Assembly: GCF_036075115.1 (NCBI RefSeq)
Contig: NZ_CP107958.1
Location: forward strand, 6,076,001-6,140,000
Source of the DNA: Streptomyces sp. NBC_00377
GTDB lineage: Bacteria > Actinomycetota > Actinomycetes > Streptomycetales > Streptomycetaceae
Direction of reading: 5' to 3'
DNA: 64,000 nucleotides
This document shows, in pieces, positions 9,244-18,281 of this stretch (position 1 is its first letter; the number at the start of each line of letters is the position of its first letter). The notes below the pieces were generated by a model. It was not told the origin of the DNA, ran no database searches, and saw only the letters and a program-made list of their open reading frames with translations. A program made the position numbers and the translations under genes.

Positions 9244-9274
9244 TTGCCCCGGGTGTACCCCACAGCCGTACACT
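9244..9274 (+). promoter_or_regulatory. Candidate hrcA promoter
   Basis: TTGCCC (9244-9249) and TACACT (9269-9274) with a 19-bp spacer, placed 14 bp upstream of the CIRCE element, which would then overlap the early transcribed region. The spacer is longer than ideal, so the assignment is tentative. Confidence 0.4.
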
Positions 9275-9287
9275 GGGCCGGGGAACG

Positions 9288-9314
9288 CTGGCACTCGGAT
9301 GTGAAGAGTGCCAG
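9288..9314. promoter_or_regulatory. CIRCE operator (HrcA-binding site)
   Basis: CTGGCACTC, nine bases, then GAGTGCCAG: a perfect inverted repeat with 9-bp arms. It matches the CIRCE consensus (TTAGCACTC-N9-GAGTGCTAA) at 15 of 18 arm positions. It sits 49 bp before hrcA and implies autorepression of the hrcA-dnaJ operon by HrcA. Confidence 0.93.
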
Positions 9315-9363
9315 GCGAGGCGCCCGGGGGACCGGGACCGACTGCACTGGAGGTGTGTGCGCG

Positions 9364-10380
9364 ATGCTGAGTGAACGCAGGCTCCAGGTGCTGCGCGCCA
9401 TCGTCCAGGACTACGTCGGTACCGAGGAACCCGTGGGGTCGAAGGCGCTCACCGAGCGTCACAGCCTCGGTGTCTCCCCGGCGACGGTCCGCAACGACAT
9501 GGCCGCCCTGGAGGACGAGGGGTACATCGCCCAGCCGCACACCAGTGCCGGGCGGATCCCCACCGACAAGGGCTACCGGCTGTTCGTCGACAAGCTGGCC
9601 GGCGTCAAACCGATGACCGGTCCCGAGCGGCGGGCCATCCAGAACTTCCTCGACGGCGCCGTCGACCTCGACGACGTGGTGGCCCGTACCGTACGGCTGC
9701 TCGCGCAGCTCACCCGGCAGGTCGCCGTCGTGCAGTACCCGTCCCTGACCCGTTCGACCGTGCGGCACGTGGAGCTTCTCTCGCTCGCCCCCGCGCGCCT
9801 GATGCTCGTGCTGATCACGGACACCGGGCGGGTCGAGCAGCGGATGGTGGACTGCCCGGCACCCTTCGGGGAGGCCTCGCTGGCGGATCTGCGCGCGCGG
9901 CTCAACAGCCGGGTCGCGGGCCGCCGGTTCGCGGACGTGCCGCATCTGGTGGAAGATCTGCCGGACGCCTTCGAGGCCGAGGACCGAGGCACGGTCACGA
10001 CGGTGCTCTCCACCCTGCTGGAGACGCTCGTCGAGGAGAACGAGGAGCGGCTGATGATCGGCGGTACCGCCAATCTCACCCGCTTCGGACATGACTTTCC
10101 CCTCACCATCCGGCCCGTCCTGGAGGCACTGGAGGAGCAGGTCGTGCTCCTCAAACTCCTCGGCGAGGCGGGGGATTCGGGCATGACCGTACGCATCGGT
10201 CACGAGAACGCCTATGAGGGACTCAACTCCACTTCCGTGGTGTCGGTCGGCTACGGTTCGGGCGGCGAAGCACTCGCCAAGCTGGGCGTGGTCGGACCGA
10301 CCCGCATGGATTACCCGGGAACGATGGGAGCGGTACGAGCGGTGGCACGGTACGTCGGACAGATCCTGGCGGAGTCGTAA
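9364..10380 (+). CDS. hrcA: Heat-inducible transcriptional repressor HrcA
   Basis: 338 residues, normal for HrcA. The N-terminal winged-helix includes ILRAIVQDYVGTEEPVGSK-like and GVSPATVRNDMAALEDEGYIAQPHTSAGRIPTDKGYR-type blocks that are diagnostic of the family. The C-terminal GAF-like part ends in YGSGGEALAKLGVVGPTRMDYPGTM. It represses chaperone genes by binding CIRCE, and the operator just upstream shows autoregulation. ATG 9364 follows GGAGGTG with ten bases spacing. The stop is immediately followed by the dnaJ start, so the two are one operon. Confidence 0.97.
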   Translation: MLSERRLQVLRAIVQDYVGTEEPVGSKALTERHSLGVSPATVRNDMAALEDEGYIAQPHTSAGRIPTDKGYRLFVDKLAGVKPMTGPERRAIQNFLDGAVDLDDVVARTVRLLAQLTRQVAVVQYPSLTRSTVRHVELLSLAPARLMLVLITDTGRVEQRMVDCPAPFGEASLADLRARLNSRVAGRRFADVPHLVEDLPDAFEAEDRGTVTTVLSTLLETLVEENEERLMIGGTANLTRFGHDFPLTIRPVLEALEEQVVLLKLLGEAGDSGMTVRIGHENAYEGLNSTSVVSVGYGSGGEALAKLGVVGPTRMDYPGTMGAVRAVARYVGQILAES

Positions 10381-11517
10381 GTGGCCACGGACTACTACGC
10401 CGTTCTCGGCGTGCGCCGTGATGCGTCGCAGGAAGAGATCAAGAAGGCCTTCCGGCGGCTCGCACGCGAGCTGCACCCGGACGTCAACCCCGATCCGAAG
10501 ACCCAGGAGCGGTTCAAGGAGATCAACGCCGCTTACGAGGTGTTGTCGGATCCGCAGAAGAAGCAGGTCTACGACCTCGGCGGCGACCCGCTGTCGCAGT
10601 CGGGCGGCGCCGGTGCGGGCGGCTTCGGAGCCGGTGGCTTCGGCAACTTCTCCGACATCATGGACGCGTTCTTCGGCACGGCGTCGCAGCGCGGCCCGCG
10701 CTCGCGCACCCGGCGCGGCCAGGACGCGATGATCCGGCTGGAGATCGACCTCGAGGAGGCGGCCTTCGGCACGACCAAGGACCTCCAGGTCGACACGGCG
10801 ATCGTCTGCTCCACGTGCAGCGGCGAGGGCGCCGCCCCCGGCACCACGGCCCAGACGTGTGACATGTGCCGCGGCCGCGGCGAGGTGTCGCAGGTGACGC
10901 GGTCCTTCCTGGGGCAGGTCATGACCTCGCGGCCGTGCCCGCAGTGCCAGGGCTTCGGCACCGTGGTGCCCACCCCGTGCCCGGAGTGCGCGGGCGACGG
11001 ACGGGTGCGCTCGCGTCGCACACTGACCGTGAAGATCCCGGCCGGTGTCGACAACGGCACCCGGATCCAGCTCGCGGGCGAGGGCGAGGTCGGCCCCGGC
11101 GGCGGCCCCGCCGGCGACCTGTACGTCGAGATCCACGAGCTGCCGCACAACATGTTCCAGCGGCGCGGCGACGATCTGCACTGCACGGTGACGCTGCCGA
11201 TGACCGCGGCCGCCCTCGGCACCAAGGTGCCGCTGGAGACCCTCGACGGGCTGGAAGAGGTCGACATCCGGCCCGGCACCCAGTCCGGCCAGTCGATCCC
11301 GCTGCACGGCCGGGGCGTCACGCATCTGCGGGGCGGGGGGCGTGGCGACCTCATCGTGCATGTCGAGGTCCAGACGCCGAGCAAACTCGATCCCGAGCAG
11401 GAGCGGGTGCTGCGGGAGCTGGCCAAGCTGCGCGGCGAGGAGCGGCCCACCGGGCAGTTCCAGCCCGGGCAGCAGGGGCTGTTCTCCCGGCTGAAGGACG
11501 CGTTCAACGGGCGGTGA
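10381..11517 (+). CDS. dnaJ: Chaperone DnaJ (DnaJ2-type)
   Basis: 378 residues. The J domain (1-65) contains the DnaK-stimulating HPD in ELHPDVNPDPK. A Gly/Phe-rich stretch (about 73-95) follows, then four zinc repeats CSTCSGEG (from Cys143), CDMCRGRG, CPQCQGFG and CPECAGDG, and two substrate-binding beta domains. GTG at 10381 directly abuts the hrcA stop, indicating coupled expression under HrcA control. In actinobacteria this hrcA-linked copy is the second DnaJ, apart from the dnaK-grpE-dnaJ1 locus. Confidence 0.97.
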   Translation: MATDYYAVLGVRRDASQEEIKKAFRRLARELHPDVNPDPKTQERFKEINAAYEVLSDPQKKQVYDLGGDPLSQSGGAGAGGFGAGGFGNFSDIMDAFFGTASQRGPRSRTRRGQDAMIRLEIDLEEAAFGTTKDLQVDTAIVCSTCSGEGAAPGTTAQTCDMCRGRGEVSQVTRSFLGQVMTSRPCPQCQGFGTVVPTPCPECAGDGRVRSRRTLTVKIPAGVDNGTRIQLAGEGEVGPGGGPAGDLYVEIHELPHNMFQRRGDDLHCTVTLPMTAAALGTKVPLETLDGLEEVDIRPGTQSGQSIPLHGRGVTHLRGGGRGDLIVHVEVQTPSKLDPEQERVLRELAKLRGEERPTGQFQPGQQGLFSRLKDAFNGR

Positions 11518-11718
11518 CGGTGGATGCGCGGGGGCCTTTTCGTCCCCGCCGCCCTGTCCCCCTCCCGTCCCGGGGGCCGCGTCACGCGACCCTCGTTCCG
11601 GCCCCGGAAGGGCCTTGTCCGCAAGCGCCGGGCAGGCCGGCAGCGTCGGCACAGGACACCCGGCGCCAAGGGGAAGGGTCGATTCGGACTTGTTCGGAGG
11701 ACGTGACAACATGCCGTC

Positions 11719-12849
11719 ATGTCCTCCGCACTGACCGATCTCTTCCCGCATCCGATCGTGCAGGCCCCCATGGCGGGCGGTGTCTCCCTCCCGCGGCTGG
11801 CGGCCGCCGTGTGCGAGGCCGGCGGGCTCGGGTTCCTGGCCGCCGGGTACAAGACGGCCGACGGTCTGTACCAGGAGATCAAGCAGCTGCGGAGCCTCAC
11901 CGGCCGCCCCTTCGGCGTGAACCTCTTCATGCCGCAGCCGGAGCACTCCGGCGCGGGCGCCGGCTCCACCGGAGCGGCCGCCGCCCTCCCCGCCGCCGGT
12001 GCCGTCGAGGTCTACGCCCACCAGCTGGCCGGGGAGGCCGCCTGGTACGAGACCGAACTCGGCGACCCCGACAGTGGCCGTGACGACGGTTACGACGCCA
12101 AGCTCGCGGTGCTGCTCGACAACCCGGTGCCGGTGGTGTCGTTCCACTTCGGCGTCCCGAGCGGCGAGGTGCTGGACTCCCTGCGGCGCGCGGGAACGTT
12201 CACCCTGGTCACGGCGACCACCACCGAGGAGGCCCTCGCGGTGCAGCGGGCCGGCGCGGACGCGGTGATCGTGCAGGGCGTGGAGGCCGGCGGGCACCAG
12301 GGCACCCACCGGGACAACCCCGAGGCCGACGGCTCCGGGATCGGACTGCTCGCGCTGATCGCCCAGGTCCGCGAGTCCGTGAACCTGCCGGTCGTCGCCA
12401 CGGGCGGGCTGATGCGCGGCAGCCAGATCGCCGCGGTCCTCGCGGCCGGTGCGAGCGCGGCCCAGCTGGGGACCGCGTTCCTCGCCGCGGCCGAGTCCGG
12501 CGCGCACGCCGTGCACAAGCAGGCGCTGACCAACCCCCTCTTCGTGCGCACCGAACTGACCCGCGCTTTCTCCGGCCGCCCCGCCCGCGGCCTGGTCAAC
12601 CGGTTCCTGCGCGAGCACGGCCCGTACGCGCCCGCCGCGTACCCGGAGGTCCACCACCTGACGGCGCCGCTGCGCAAGGCGGCAGCCCAGGCGGGCGACG
12701 CGCAGGGCATGGCGCTCTGGGCGGGACAGGGCCACCGGCTGGCCCGCGAGCTGCCGGCCGGCCGGCTGGTGGAGGTCCTGGTGTCCGAACTCGCCGCGGC
12801 GCGGACAGCGTTGTCAGAGTTCCCGGCTGGTTCCGGCGGCCTCTCGTGA
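11719..12849 (+). CDS. Nitronate monooxygenase-like flavoprotein
   Basis: 376 residues of the 2-nitropropane dioxygenase/NMO TIM-barrel family. Typical blocks are PIVQAPMAGGVSLPRLAAAV at the N-terminus, GFLAAGYKT, the FMN-phosphate region DAVIVQGVEAGGHQGTH (catalytic His included) and VVATGGLMRGSQIAAVLAAGASAAQLGTAFL. Such enzymes oxidise alkyl nitronates with FMN and oxygen, though many members have unknown substrates. ATG 11719 has no close ribosome site (GGAGG is 18 bases away). Its last codons overlap the rsmE start by four bases. Confidence 0.87.
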   Translation: MSSALTDLFPHPIVQAPMAGGVSLPRLAAAVCEAGGLGFLAAGYKTADGLYQEIKQLRSLTGRPFGVNLFMPQPEHSGAGAGSTGAAAALPAAGAVEVYAHQLAGEAAWYETELGDPDSGRDDGYDAKLAVLLDNPVPVVSFHFGVPSGEVLDSLRRAGTFTLVTATTTEEALAVQRAGADAVIVQGVEAGGHQGTHRDNPEADGSGIGLLALIAQVRESVNLPVVATGGLMRGSQIAAVLAAGASAAQLGTAFLAAAESGAHAVHKQALTNPLFVRTELTRAFSGRPARGLVNRFLREHGPYAPAAYPEVHHLTAPLRKAAAQAGDAQGMALWAGQGHRLARELPAGRLVEVLVSELAAARTALSEFPAGSGGLS

Positions 12850-13589
12850 CCGCGCCCGTCTTCGTCGTCGACGCACTCCCGGCCTCCTCCACCTGCGTGC
12901 TCGACGGGCCCGAGGGCCGGCACGCCGTCTCCGTGAAGCGGCTGCGGGCCGGCGAGGAGGTCGTCCTCACCGACGGCGCCGGACGCTGGGCCCGGGGTGA
13001 GGTCGTCGCCGCCGAGGGCAAGGACCGGCTGGTGGTGAGCCTGGGAGAGGTGACCGAGGAGCCTGCCGAGTCGCCCCGGATCACCGTCGTCCAGGCACTG
13101 CCCAAGGGCGACCGCGGCGAACTGGCCGTCGAGACGATGACCGAGACCGGCGTCGACGCGATCGTGCCGTGGGCCGCCTCGCGCTGCATCACCCAGTGGA
13201 AGGGCGAGCGCGGCGCGAAGGCGCTCGCCAAGTGGCGGGCCACCGCCCGCGAGGCCGGCAAGCAGTCCCGCCGGGTACGCTTCCCCGAGATCGCCGACGC
13301 CTCGACGTCCCGGCAGGTGGCGGCGCTGCTCGCGCGCGCCGACTTCGCCGCCGTCCTGCACGAGGACCGCGACTACGGCAGCGCGCCCCTCGCCACCGCC
13401 GAACTCCCGGCCCGGGGTGAGATCGTGCTCGTCGTGGGACCCGAAGGGGGCGTCTCCCCGGACGAGTTGGCGCTCTTCGAGGAAGCGGGCGCGAAGGCGT
13501 ACCGGCTCGGACGGAGCGTCCTGCGCACCTCGACCGCCGGTACGGCGGCCGTGTCCCTGATCCTGGGCAGGACCGGCCGCTGGTCCTGA
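12846..13589 (+). CDS. rsmE: 16S rRNA (uracil1498-N3)-methyltransferase
   Basis: 247 residues, an RsmE/DUF558 SPOUT methyltransferase that modifies U1498 of 16S rRNA with SAM. Visible blocks are EGRHAVSVKRLRAGEEVVLTDG in the N-terminal PUA-like domain, ALPKGDRGELAVETMTETGVDAIVPWAASRC, and the C-terminal knot IVLVVGPEGGVSPDELALFEEAGAKAYRLGRSVLRTSTA. GTG at 12846 overlaps the upstream stop as GTGA, so translation is coupled. Confidence 0.95.
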   Translation: MTAPVFVVDALPASSTCVLDGPEGRHAVSVKRLRAGEEVVLTDGAGRWARGEVVAAEGKDRLVVSLGEVTEEPAESPRITVVQALPKGDRGELAVETMTETGVDAIVPWAASRCITQWKGERGAKALAKWRATAREAGKQSRRVRFPEIADASTSRQVAALLARADFAAVLHEDRDYGSAPLATAELPARGEIVLVVGPEGGVSPDELALFEEAGAKAYRLGRSVLRTSTAGTAAVSLILGRTGRWS

Positions 13590-13619
13590 CCCCGTCGGCC
13601 CGCCCTCTTGGAGGACATT

Positions 13620-14012
13620 GTGGAATTCGCCCAGATAAGGCTGCTGGTCACGGACTTCGCCGCCTGCTACCGCTTCTACGCCGACGTCCTCGGGCTCAAG
13701 CCGCAGTCGGGGGCGGAGCAGGGACCGTACGAGAAGTTCTCCGCCGCGACCGGCTCCACCGGGATCGCCATCCAGGACCGCGCGATGATGACGCGGGTGC
13801 TCGGCGAACTGGGCGACACGGCGAACGGCCACCGCTCCCTGGTGGCCCTGCGCGTCGACGACCTGGACGCCACCTGTGCACGGATCACCGCCCGCGGCGC
13901 CACCCTGATCCACGGCCCCGCCCCGATGACCGACCGGATGCGCGTCGCGCACCTCAAGGACCCGGAGGGCAATCTGGTGGAACTTCAGGAGTGGCTGCTG
14001 CTGCTCGGCTGA
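13620..14012 (+). CDS. VOC-superfamily (glyoxalase/bleomycin-resistance-like) protein
   Basis: 130 residues with two beta-alpha-beta-beta-beta repeats of the vicinal oxygen chelate fold: IRLLVTDFAACYRFYADVLGL at the start and MRVAHLKDPEGNLVELQEWL at the end, which supplies the usual terminal Glu ligand. Substrate unknown. GTG 13620 was chosen because GGAGGA lies four bases upstream. The 3' end overlaps the tail of a convergent gene by 59 nt. Confidence 0.82.
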   Translation: MEFAQIRLLVTDFAACYRFYADVLGLKPQSGAEQGPYEKFSAATGSTGIAIQDRAMMTRVLGELGDTANGHRSLVALRVDDLDATCARITARGATLIHGPAPMTDRMRVAHLKDPEGNLVELQEWLLLLG

Positions 14013-14349
14013 GCGCGACGGCGGTGAACAGCTCCCAGCCGTCCAACTCCCCGTCCAGGGGGAGCAGTCCCCGCCTGTCGGCCTCGTCCACGAAGGCGCG
14101 CACCACACCGGGCAGGTGGAGGTTGAGGTGATGGTCGCGGTCGCCGACGCCGCCGCTGTGCCCGTATCCGCTGCTGCCCGAGTAACGCCCCTCCCCCTCC
14201 CGGAACACGATGCGGGTGCGCATGCCGCCCCGGTGCAGGGTGAGGATCTCCCGGCACGGCCCGCCGTCCCCGTGCCGGTGGCGCACCGTCCACCCGTAGG
14301 TGGTCGACTCGTCGACGACGAGGGTTCTGCGGCGGCGTGCGTCTCCCAT
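13954..14349 (-). CDS. Conserved hypothetical protein
   Basis: 131 residues starting at ATG 14349 (MGDARRRRTLVVDESTTYGW). It has no signal peptide or membrane segment. Features are a beta-rich N-terminal half with TYGWTVRHRH, a Gly/Asp/His-rich middle (GSSGYGHSGGVGDRDHH) and the LPGVVRAFVDEADRRGLLP block ending in LDGWELF. The reading frame has normal third-position GC and it overlaps the VOC gene tail to tail. Function is not recognised. Confidence 0.6.
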   Translation of the reverse strand: MGDARRRRTLVVDESTTYGWTVRHRHGDGGPCREILTLHRGGMRTRIVFREGEGRYSGSSGYGHSGGVGDRDHHLNLHLPGVVRAFVDEADRRGLLPLDGELDGWELFTAVALSRAAAATPEVPPDCPPGP

Positions 14350-14429
14350 GCCTCCCACGGTAGAGCTCACGCGGAATGTGACCGCAAACGGGCTACCGCG
14401 CCGCCCGCCCGAGTGGCACGCTGCCGTGC

Positions 14430-14921
14430 ATGGGGGCATTGAGGCGTTGGTGGCTTCTCCCGGGGGTGGCCGTCGCGGCGATCGGCATCGTGGCGTGCGA
14501 GCCCGGCGGGTTGAGCACCATGTCCGTGGCGTACACCACCGACTCGGCCGCGACGGCTGAGATGCAGCGCCGGGACGTGAACGTGCGCTGGCTGACCTGC
14601 ACGGCCCAGTACAAGGACCAGCAGAAGGCGGGCGCGGTCGCCTCCGTGGACTGCCGGGGGAAGACCGGCGACGGGCGGGACATCACGGTCGAGGGCCAGG
14701 TCGCGCGGGCGGTCGACGGGGCCTGTGTCCGGGGGGATCTCACCGCCGTGGTCGGCAGGAAGCAGTTGTTCCGGGTGAGCGGGCTGGGTGATTGCAGGTC
14801 CGCGACACCGTCGCCGGTCGCCCCGTCCGGATCCGCCCGGCCCGGCGCCCGGCCGACGGTCACCGTGACGGTCACCGTCACCGAGACCGTGGGCGGCGGC
14901 GGGGGCGGTGCAGGGAAGTGA
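14430..14921 (+). CDS. Small secreted lipoprotein
   Basis: 163 residues. The N-terminus MGALRRWWLLPGVAVAAIGIVAC is a lipoprotein signal with lipobox IVAC (Cys23). The mature part contains three further cysteines in WLTCTAQ, SVDCRGK and ACVRG and ends in a low-complexity TVTVTVTVTET and Gly-rich tail. It is probably anchored to the outer face of the membrane. Function is unknown; it precedes the tricorn-like gene by 45 nt in the same direction. Confidence 0.7.
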   Translation: MGALRRWWLLPGVAVAAIGIVACEPGGLSTMSVAYTTDSAATAEMQRRDVNVRWLTCTAQYKDQQKAGAVASVDCRGKTGDGRDITVEGQVARAVDGACVRGDLTAVVGRKQLFRVSGLGDCRSATPSPVAPSGSARPGARPTVTVTVTVTETVGGGGGGAGK

Positions 14922-14966
14922 GGGAAACCCCTGACCTGCGGTGCCGCCGATGCATACAGTGATCCG

Positions 14967-17900
14967 GTGACACAGCCCGCGACGCCTGCCGCGTACCTCC
15001 GATACCCCCATCTGCACGGCGAGTCGGTGACCTTCACCGCCGAGGACGACGTGTGGCTGGCTCCCCTCGACGGCGGCCGCGCCTGGCGTGTCAGCGCCGA
15101 CAACGTGCCCGTCACCCTGCCGCGCATCTCGCCCGACGGCACCACCGTCGCCTGGACCTCCACCCGGGACGGCGCCCCCGAGGTGCACATCGCCCCCGTC
15201 GACGGTGGGCCGTCGACCCGGCTGACGTACTGGGGCAACGGGCAGACCCGGGTGCGCGGCTGGACCCCGGACGGCCAGGTCCTCGCCGTCAGCACCCACG
15301 ACCAGGCGACCCTGCGCCGCAGTTGGGCCCGCGCCGTCCCCGTGGACGGCGGACCCGCGACGACCCTGCCGTACGGGCCGGTCGGCACGGTCGCCCACGG
15401 CCCGCACACCGTCGTGCTGTCCGCGCCGATGGGCCGTGAGGCGGCGCACTGGAAGCGCTACCGGGGCGGCACGGCAGGCAAGTTGTGGATCGACCGCGAG
15501 GGCGACGGCGAGTTCGTCCGGCTGCACGAGGACCTGGACGGCAACCTCGAGTACCCGGTGTGGGCGGGGGAGCGTCTCGCCTTCCTGTCCGACCACGAGG
15601 GCACCGGGGCCCTGTACTCCTCCCTCGCCGACGGGTCCGACCTGCGCAGGCACACCCCGCTCGAAGGCTTCTACGCCCGGCACGCCGCCGGTGACGGCAC
15701 CCGGATCGTGTACATGTCCGCCGGCGAGCTGTGGCTGCTCGACGACCTCGACGGGGCCGAACCGCGCCGACTCGACGTCCGCCTCGGCGGACAGCGCACC
15801 GACCGCCGCCCCTACCCCGTGGCCGCCTCCCGGTGGCTGGGCGCGGCGGCGCCCGACCACACCGCGCGCGGCAGCGCCGTCGAGGTACGCGGAGCCGTGC
15901 ACTGGGTGACCCACCGCGGCGGACCCGCCCGCGCGCTCGCCGCCGAACCCGGCGTCCGGGCCCGGCTGCCGCGCACCTTCCGCACGGAGGGCGAGGAGTG
16001 GGTCGTGTGGGTGACGGACGCGGAGGGGGAGGACGCCCTGGAGTTCGCCCCGGCCACCGGCCAGGCCCTCGGCGCCACCCCGCGCCGGCTCGCCGGCGGA
16101 CGGCTCGGACGGGTCCTGGAGCTCGCCATGGCGCCCGACGGCAGCCGGGCCGCCGTCGCCGCGCACGACGGACGGCTGCTCCTCGTCGAGCGGGAGACCG
16201 GCGAGGTCCGCGAGGTCGACAGCAGCGGCGACGGCGAGGTGTCCGACCTGGTCTTCTCGCCCGACTCGGCGTGGCTGGCCTGGTCGCACCCCGGGCCGCG
16301 CCCGCTCAGCCAGCTCAGGCTCGCCAACGTCACCGACCTGTCGGTCACCGACGCGACCCCGCTGCGCTTCCGGGACTACGCGCCCGCCTTCACCCTCGAC
16401 GGCAAGCACCTCGCGTTCCTCTCCACGCGCGCCTTCGACCCGGTCTACGACGAGCACGTCTTCGACCTCTCCTTCGTGGCCGGCGCCCGCCCGCACCTGA
16501 TCACCCTGGCGGCGACGACTCCGTCCCCCTTCGGCCCGCAGCGGCACGGCAAGCCCTTCGAGGCCCCCGACAAGGACGAGACGCCCGACAGCGAGGGCAC
16601 CCCGACCACCCGTATCGACCTCGAAGGCCTCGCCGACCGGATAGTCCCCTTCCCGGTGGAGGCCGGCCGGTACTCCGGCCTCGCGGCGGCGAAGGACGGC
16701 GTGCTGTGGCTGCGGCACCCCGTGCGCGGAGTCCTCGGCGCCTCCCGTGCCACCCCGGACGACCCCGATCCGCACACCGAACTGGAGCGCTACGACCTCG
16801 CCCAGCAGCGCCTGGAGCACCTCGCCGCCGACGCCGACGGCTACGAGGTCAGCGGCGACGGCAAGCGGCTGCTGCTGTGGACCGACGGCAAACTCAAGGT
16901 CGTACCCAGCGACCGGCGCGCCTCCGGCGACGAGGACAGCGACGGCAACATCACCGTCGACCTCGGCCGGATCCGCCGCAGCGTCGACCCGGCCGCCGAG
17001 TGGCGGCAGATGTACGACGAGACCGGCCGGATCATGCGGGACAACTTCTGGCGGCCCGACCTCGGCGGGGTCGACTGGGACGGCGTCCTCGACCGCTACC
17101 GGCCCGTGCTGGAGCGGGTCGCGACCCACGACGACCTCGTCGACCTGCTGTGGGAGGTGCACGGCGAACTCGGCACCTCCCACGCCTACGTCTCACCGCG
17201 CGGCGGTCGCGGCGGCGCCCGGCAGGGGCTGCTGGGCGCGGACATCTCCCGTCACGCCGACGGCAGTTGGCGCATCGACCGGATCCTGCCCTCGGAGACC
17301 TCCGACCCCGACGCCCGCTCCCCGCTCGCCGCACCCGGAGTCGCGGTGCGCGCCGGTGACGCGATCGTCGCCGTCGGCGGGCAGCAGGTGGACGCGGTCA
17401 CCGGTCCCGGCCCGCTGCTCGTCGGCACCGCGGGCAGGGTCGTGGAGCTGACGATCTCGCCGTCCGGCGGGGGCGAACCGCGGCACGCCGTCGTCGTCCC
17501 CGTCGCGGACGAGGAGGCCCTGCGCTACCACGCGTGGGTGTCGGACCGGCGGGCCTACGTGCACGAGGCGTCCGGCGGCCGCCTGGGGTATCTGCACGTG
17601 CCCGACATGCAGGCGCCCGGCTGGGCCCAGATCCACCGTGACCTGCGGGTGGAGGTCGCCCGGGAGGGACTGGTCGTGGACGTCCGGGAGAACCGGGGCG
17701 GGCACACCTCCCAACTGGTCGTCGAGAAGCTCGCCCGGCGCATCGTCGGCTGGGACCTGCCGCGCGGAATGCGGGCGTCCAGCTATCCGGAGGACGCGCC
17801 CCGGGGGCCCGTCGTCGCCGTCGCCAACGAGTTCTCCGGGTCCGACGGCGACATCGTGAACGCGGCGATCAAGGCGCTCGGGATCGGACCGGTGGTCGGC

Positions 17901-18164
17901 ACGCGCACGTGGGGCGGGACGATCGGGATCGACAGCCGCTACCGGCTGGTCGACGGGACGCTCGTCACCCAGCCCAAGTACGCCTTCTGGCTGGAGGGGT
18001 ACGAGTGGGGTGTCGAGAACCACGGTGTCGATCCCGACGTCGAGGTCGTCACCCGGCCCCAGGACTACGCGGCCGGGCGGGACGTCCAGTTGGACGAGGC
18101 GGTGTCGCTGGCGCTGGCCGCGCTGGAGGAGACCCCGGCGAAGGTACCGCCCGTCCTGCCCTGA
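14967..18164 (+). CDS. Tricorn-like S41-family serine protease
   Basis: 1065 residues, the normal length of tricorn protease. The N-terminal two thirds hold repeated beta-propeller blades of PD40 type (for example RISPDGTTVAWTSTRDG, AMAPDGSRAAVAAHDG, VFSPDSAWLAWSHPG). These are followed by a helical C1 region near EWRQMYDETGRIMRDNFWRPDLGGVDW, a PDZ domain (about 760-850) and the S41 core with the nucleophile motif NEFSGSDGDIV and EGYEWGVENHGVDPDVEV. Tricorn degrades proteasome-derived peptides to short products in the cytoplasm. GTG 14967 is the start. No signal peptide is present, which fits an intracellular enzyme. Confidence 0.93.
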   Translation: MTQPATPAAYLRYPHLHGESVTFTAEDDVWLAPLDGGRAWRVSADNVPVTLPRISPDGTTVAWTSTRDGAPEVHIAPVDGGPSTRLTYWGNGQTRVRGWTPDGQVLAVSTHDQATLRRSWARAVPVDGGPATTLPYGPVGTVAHGPHTVVLSAPMGREAAHWKRYRGGTAGKLWIDREGDGEFVRLHEDLDGNLEYPVWAGERLAFLSDHEGTGALYSSLADGSDLRRHTPLEGFYARHAAGDGTRIVYMSAGELWLLDDLDGAEPRRLDVRLGGQRTDRRPYPVAASRWLGAAAPDHTARGSAVEVRGAVHWVTHRGGPARALAAEPGVRARLPRTFRTEGEEWVVWVTDAEGEDALEFAPATGQALGATPRRLAGGRLGRVLELAMAPDGSRAAVAAHDGRLLLVERETGEVREVDSSGDGEVSDLVFSPDSAWLAWSHPGPRPLSQLRLANVTDLSVTDATPLRFRDYAPAFTLDGKHLAFLSTRAFDPVYDEHVFDLSFVAGARPHLITLAATTPSPFGPQRHGKPFEAPDKDETPDSEGTPTTRIDLEGLADRIVPFPVEAGRYSGLAAAKDGVLWLRHPVRGVLGASRATPDDPDPHTELERYDLAQQRLEHLAADADGYEVSGDGKRLLLWTDGKLKVVPSDRRASGDEDSDGNITVDLGRIRRSVDPAAEWRQMYDETGRIMRDNFWRPDLGGVDWDGVLDRYRPVLERVATHDDLVDLLWEVHGELGTSHAYVSPRGGRGGARQGLLGADISRHADGSWRIDRILPSETSDPDARSPLAAPGVAVRAGDAIVAVGGQQVDAVTGPGPLLVGTAGRVVELTISPSGGGEPRHAVVVPVADEEALRYHAWVSDRRAYVHEASGGRLGYLHVPDMQAPGWAQIHRDLRVEVAREGLVVDVRENRGGHTSQLVVEKLARRIVGWDLPRGMRASSYPEDAPRGPVVAVANEFSGSDGDIVNAAIKALGIGPVVGTRTWGGTIGIDSRYRLVDGTLVTQPKYAFWLEGYEWGVENHGVDPDVEVVTRPQDYAAGRDVQLDEAVSLALAALEETPAKVPPVLP

Positions 18165-18200
18165 CCGGGCCGGATCCCCACCGGAGGGCTCCCGGCCCGG
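18165..18200 (+). terminator. Hairpin after the tricorn-like gene
   Basis: CCGGGCCGG (18165-18173) can pair with CCGGCCCGG (18192-18200) across an 18-nt loop right after the stop codon. There is no T-run, so it may be an attenuating hairpin rather than a full terminator. Confidence 0.45.
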
Positions 18201-18281
18201 CATGGTGGAAGGTGGACCGTGCCGTCGCCGCCCCCCGGTTACGATGCCCCGCAGGAGATCACCAGCCAGAAGGAGAACCGC

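Noticed and set aside
8560..12735. Very long minus-strand open frame of about 1390 codons opposite hrcA, dnaJ and the nitronate gene
   Set aside because: GC-rich third positions make antisense frames open. The plus-strand genes have clear domains and ribosome sites; the antisense product is low-complexity without motifs.
14367..17183. Long minus-strand frame opposite the tricorn-like protease
   Set aside because: Shadow of the protease reading frame with no domain or start context.
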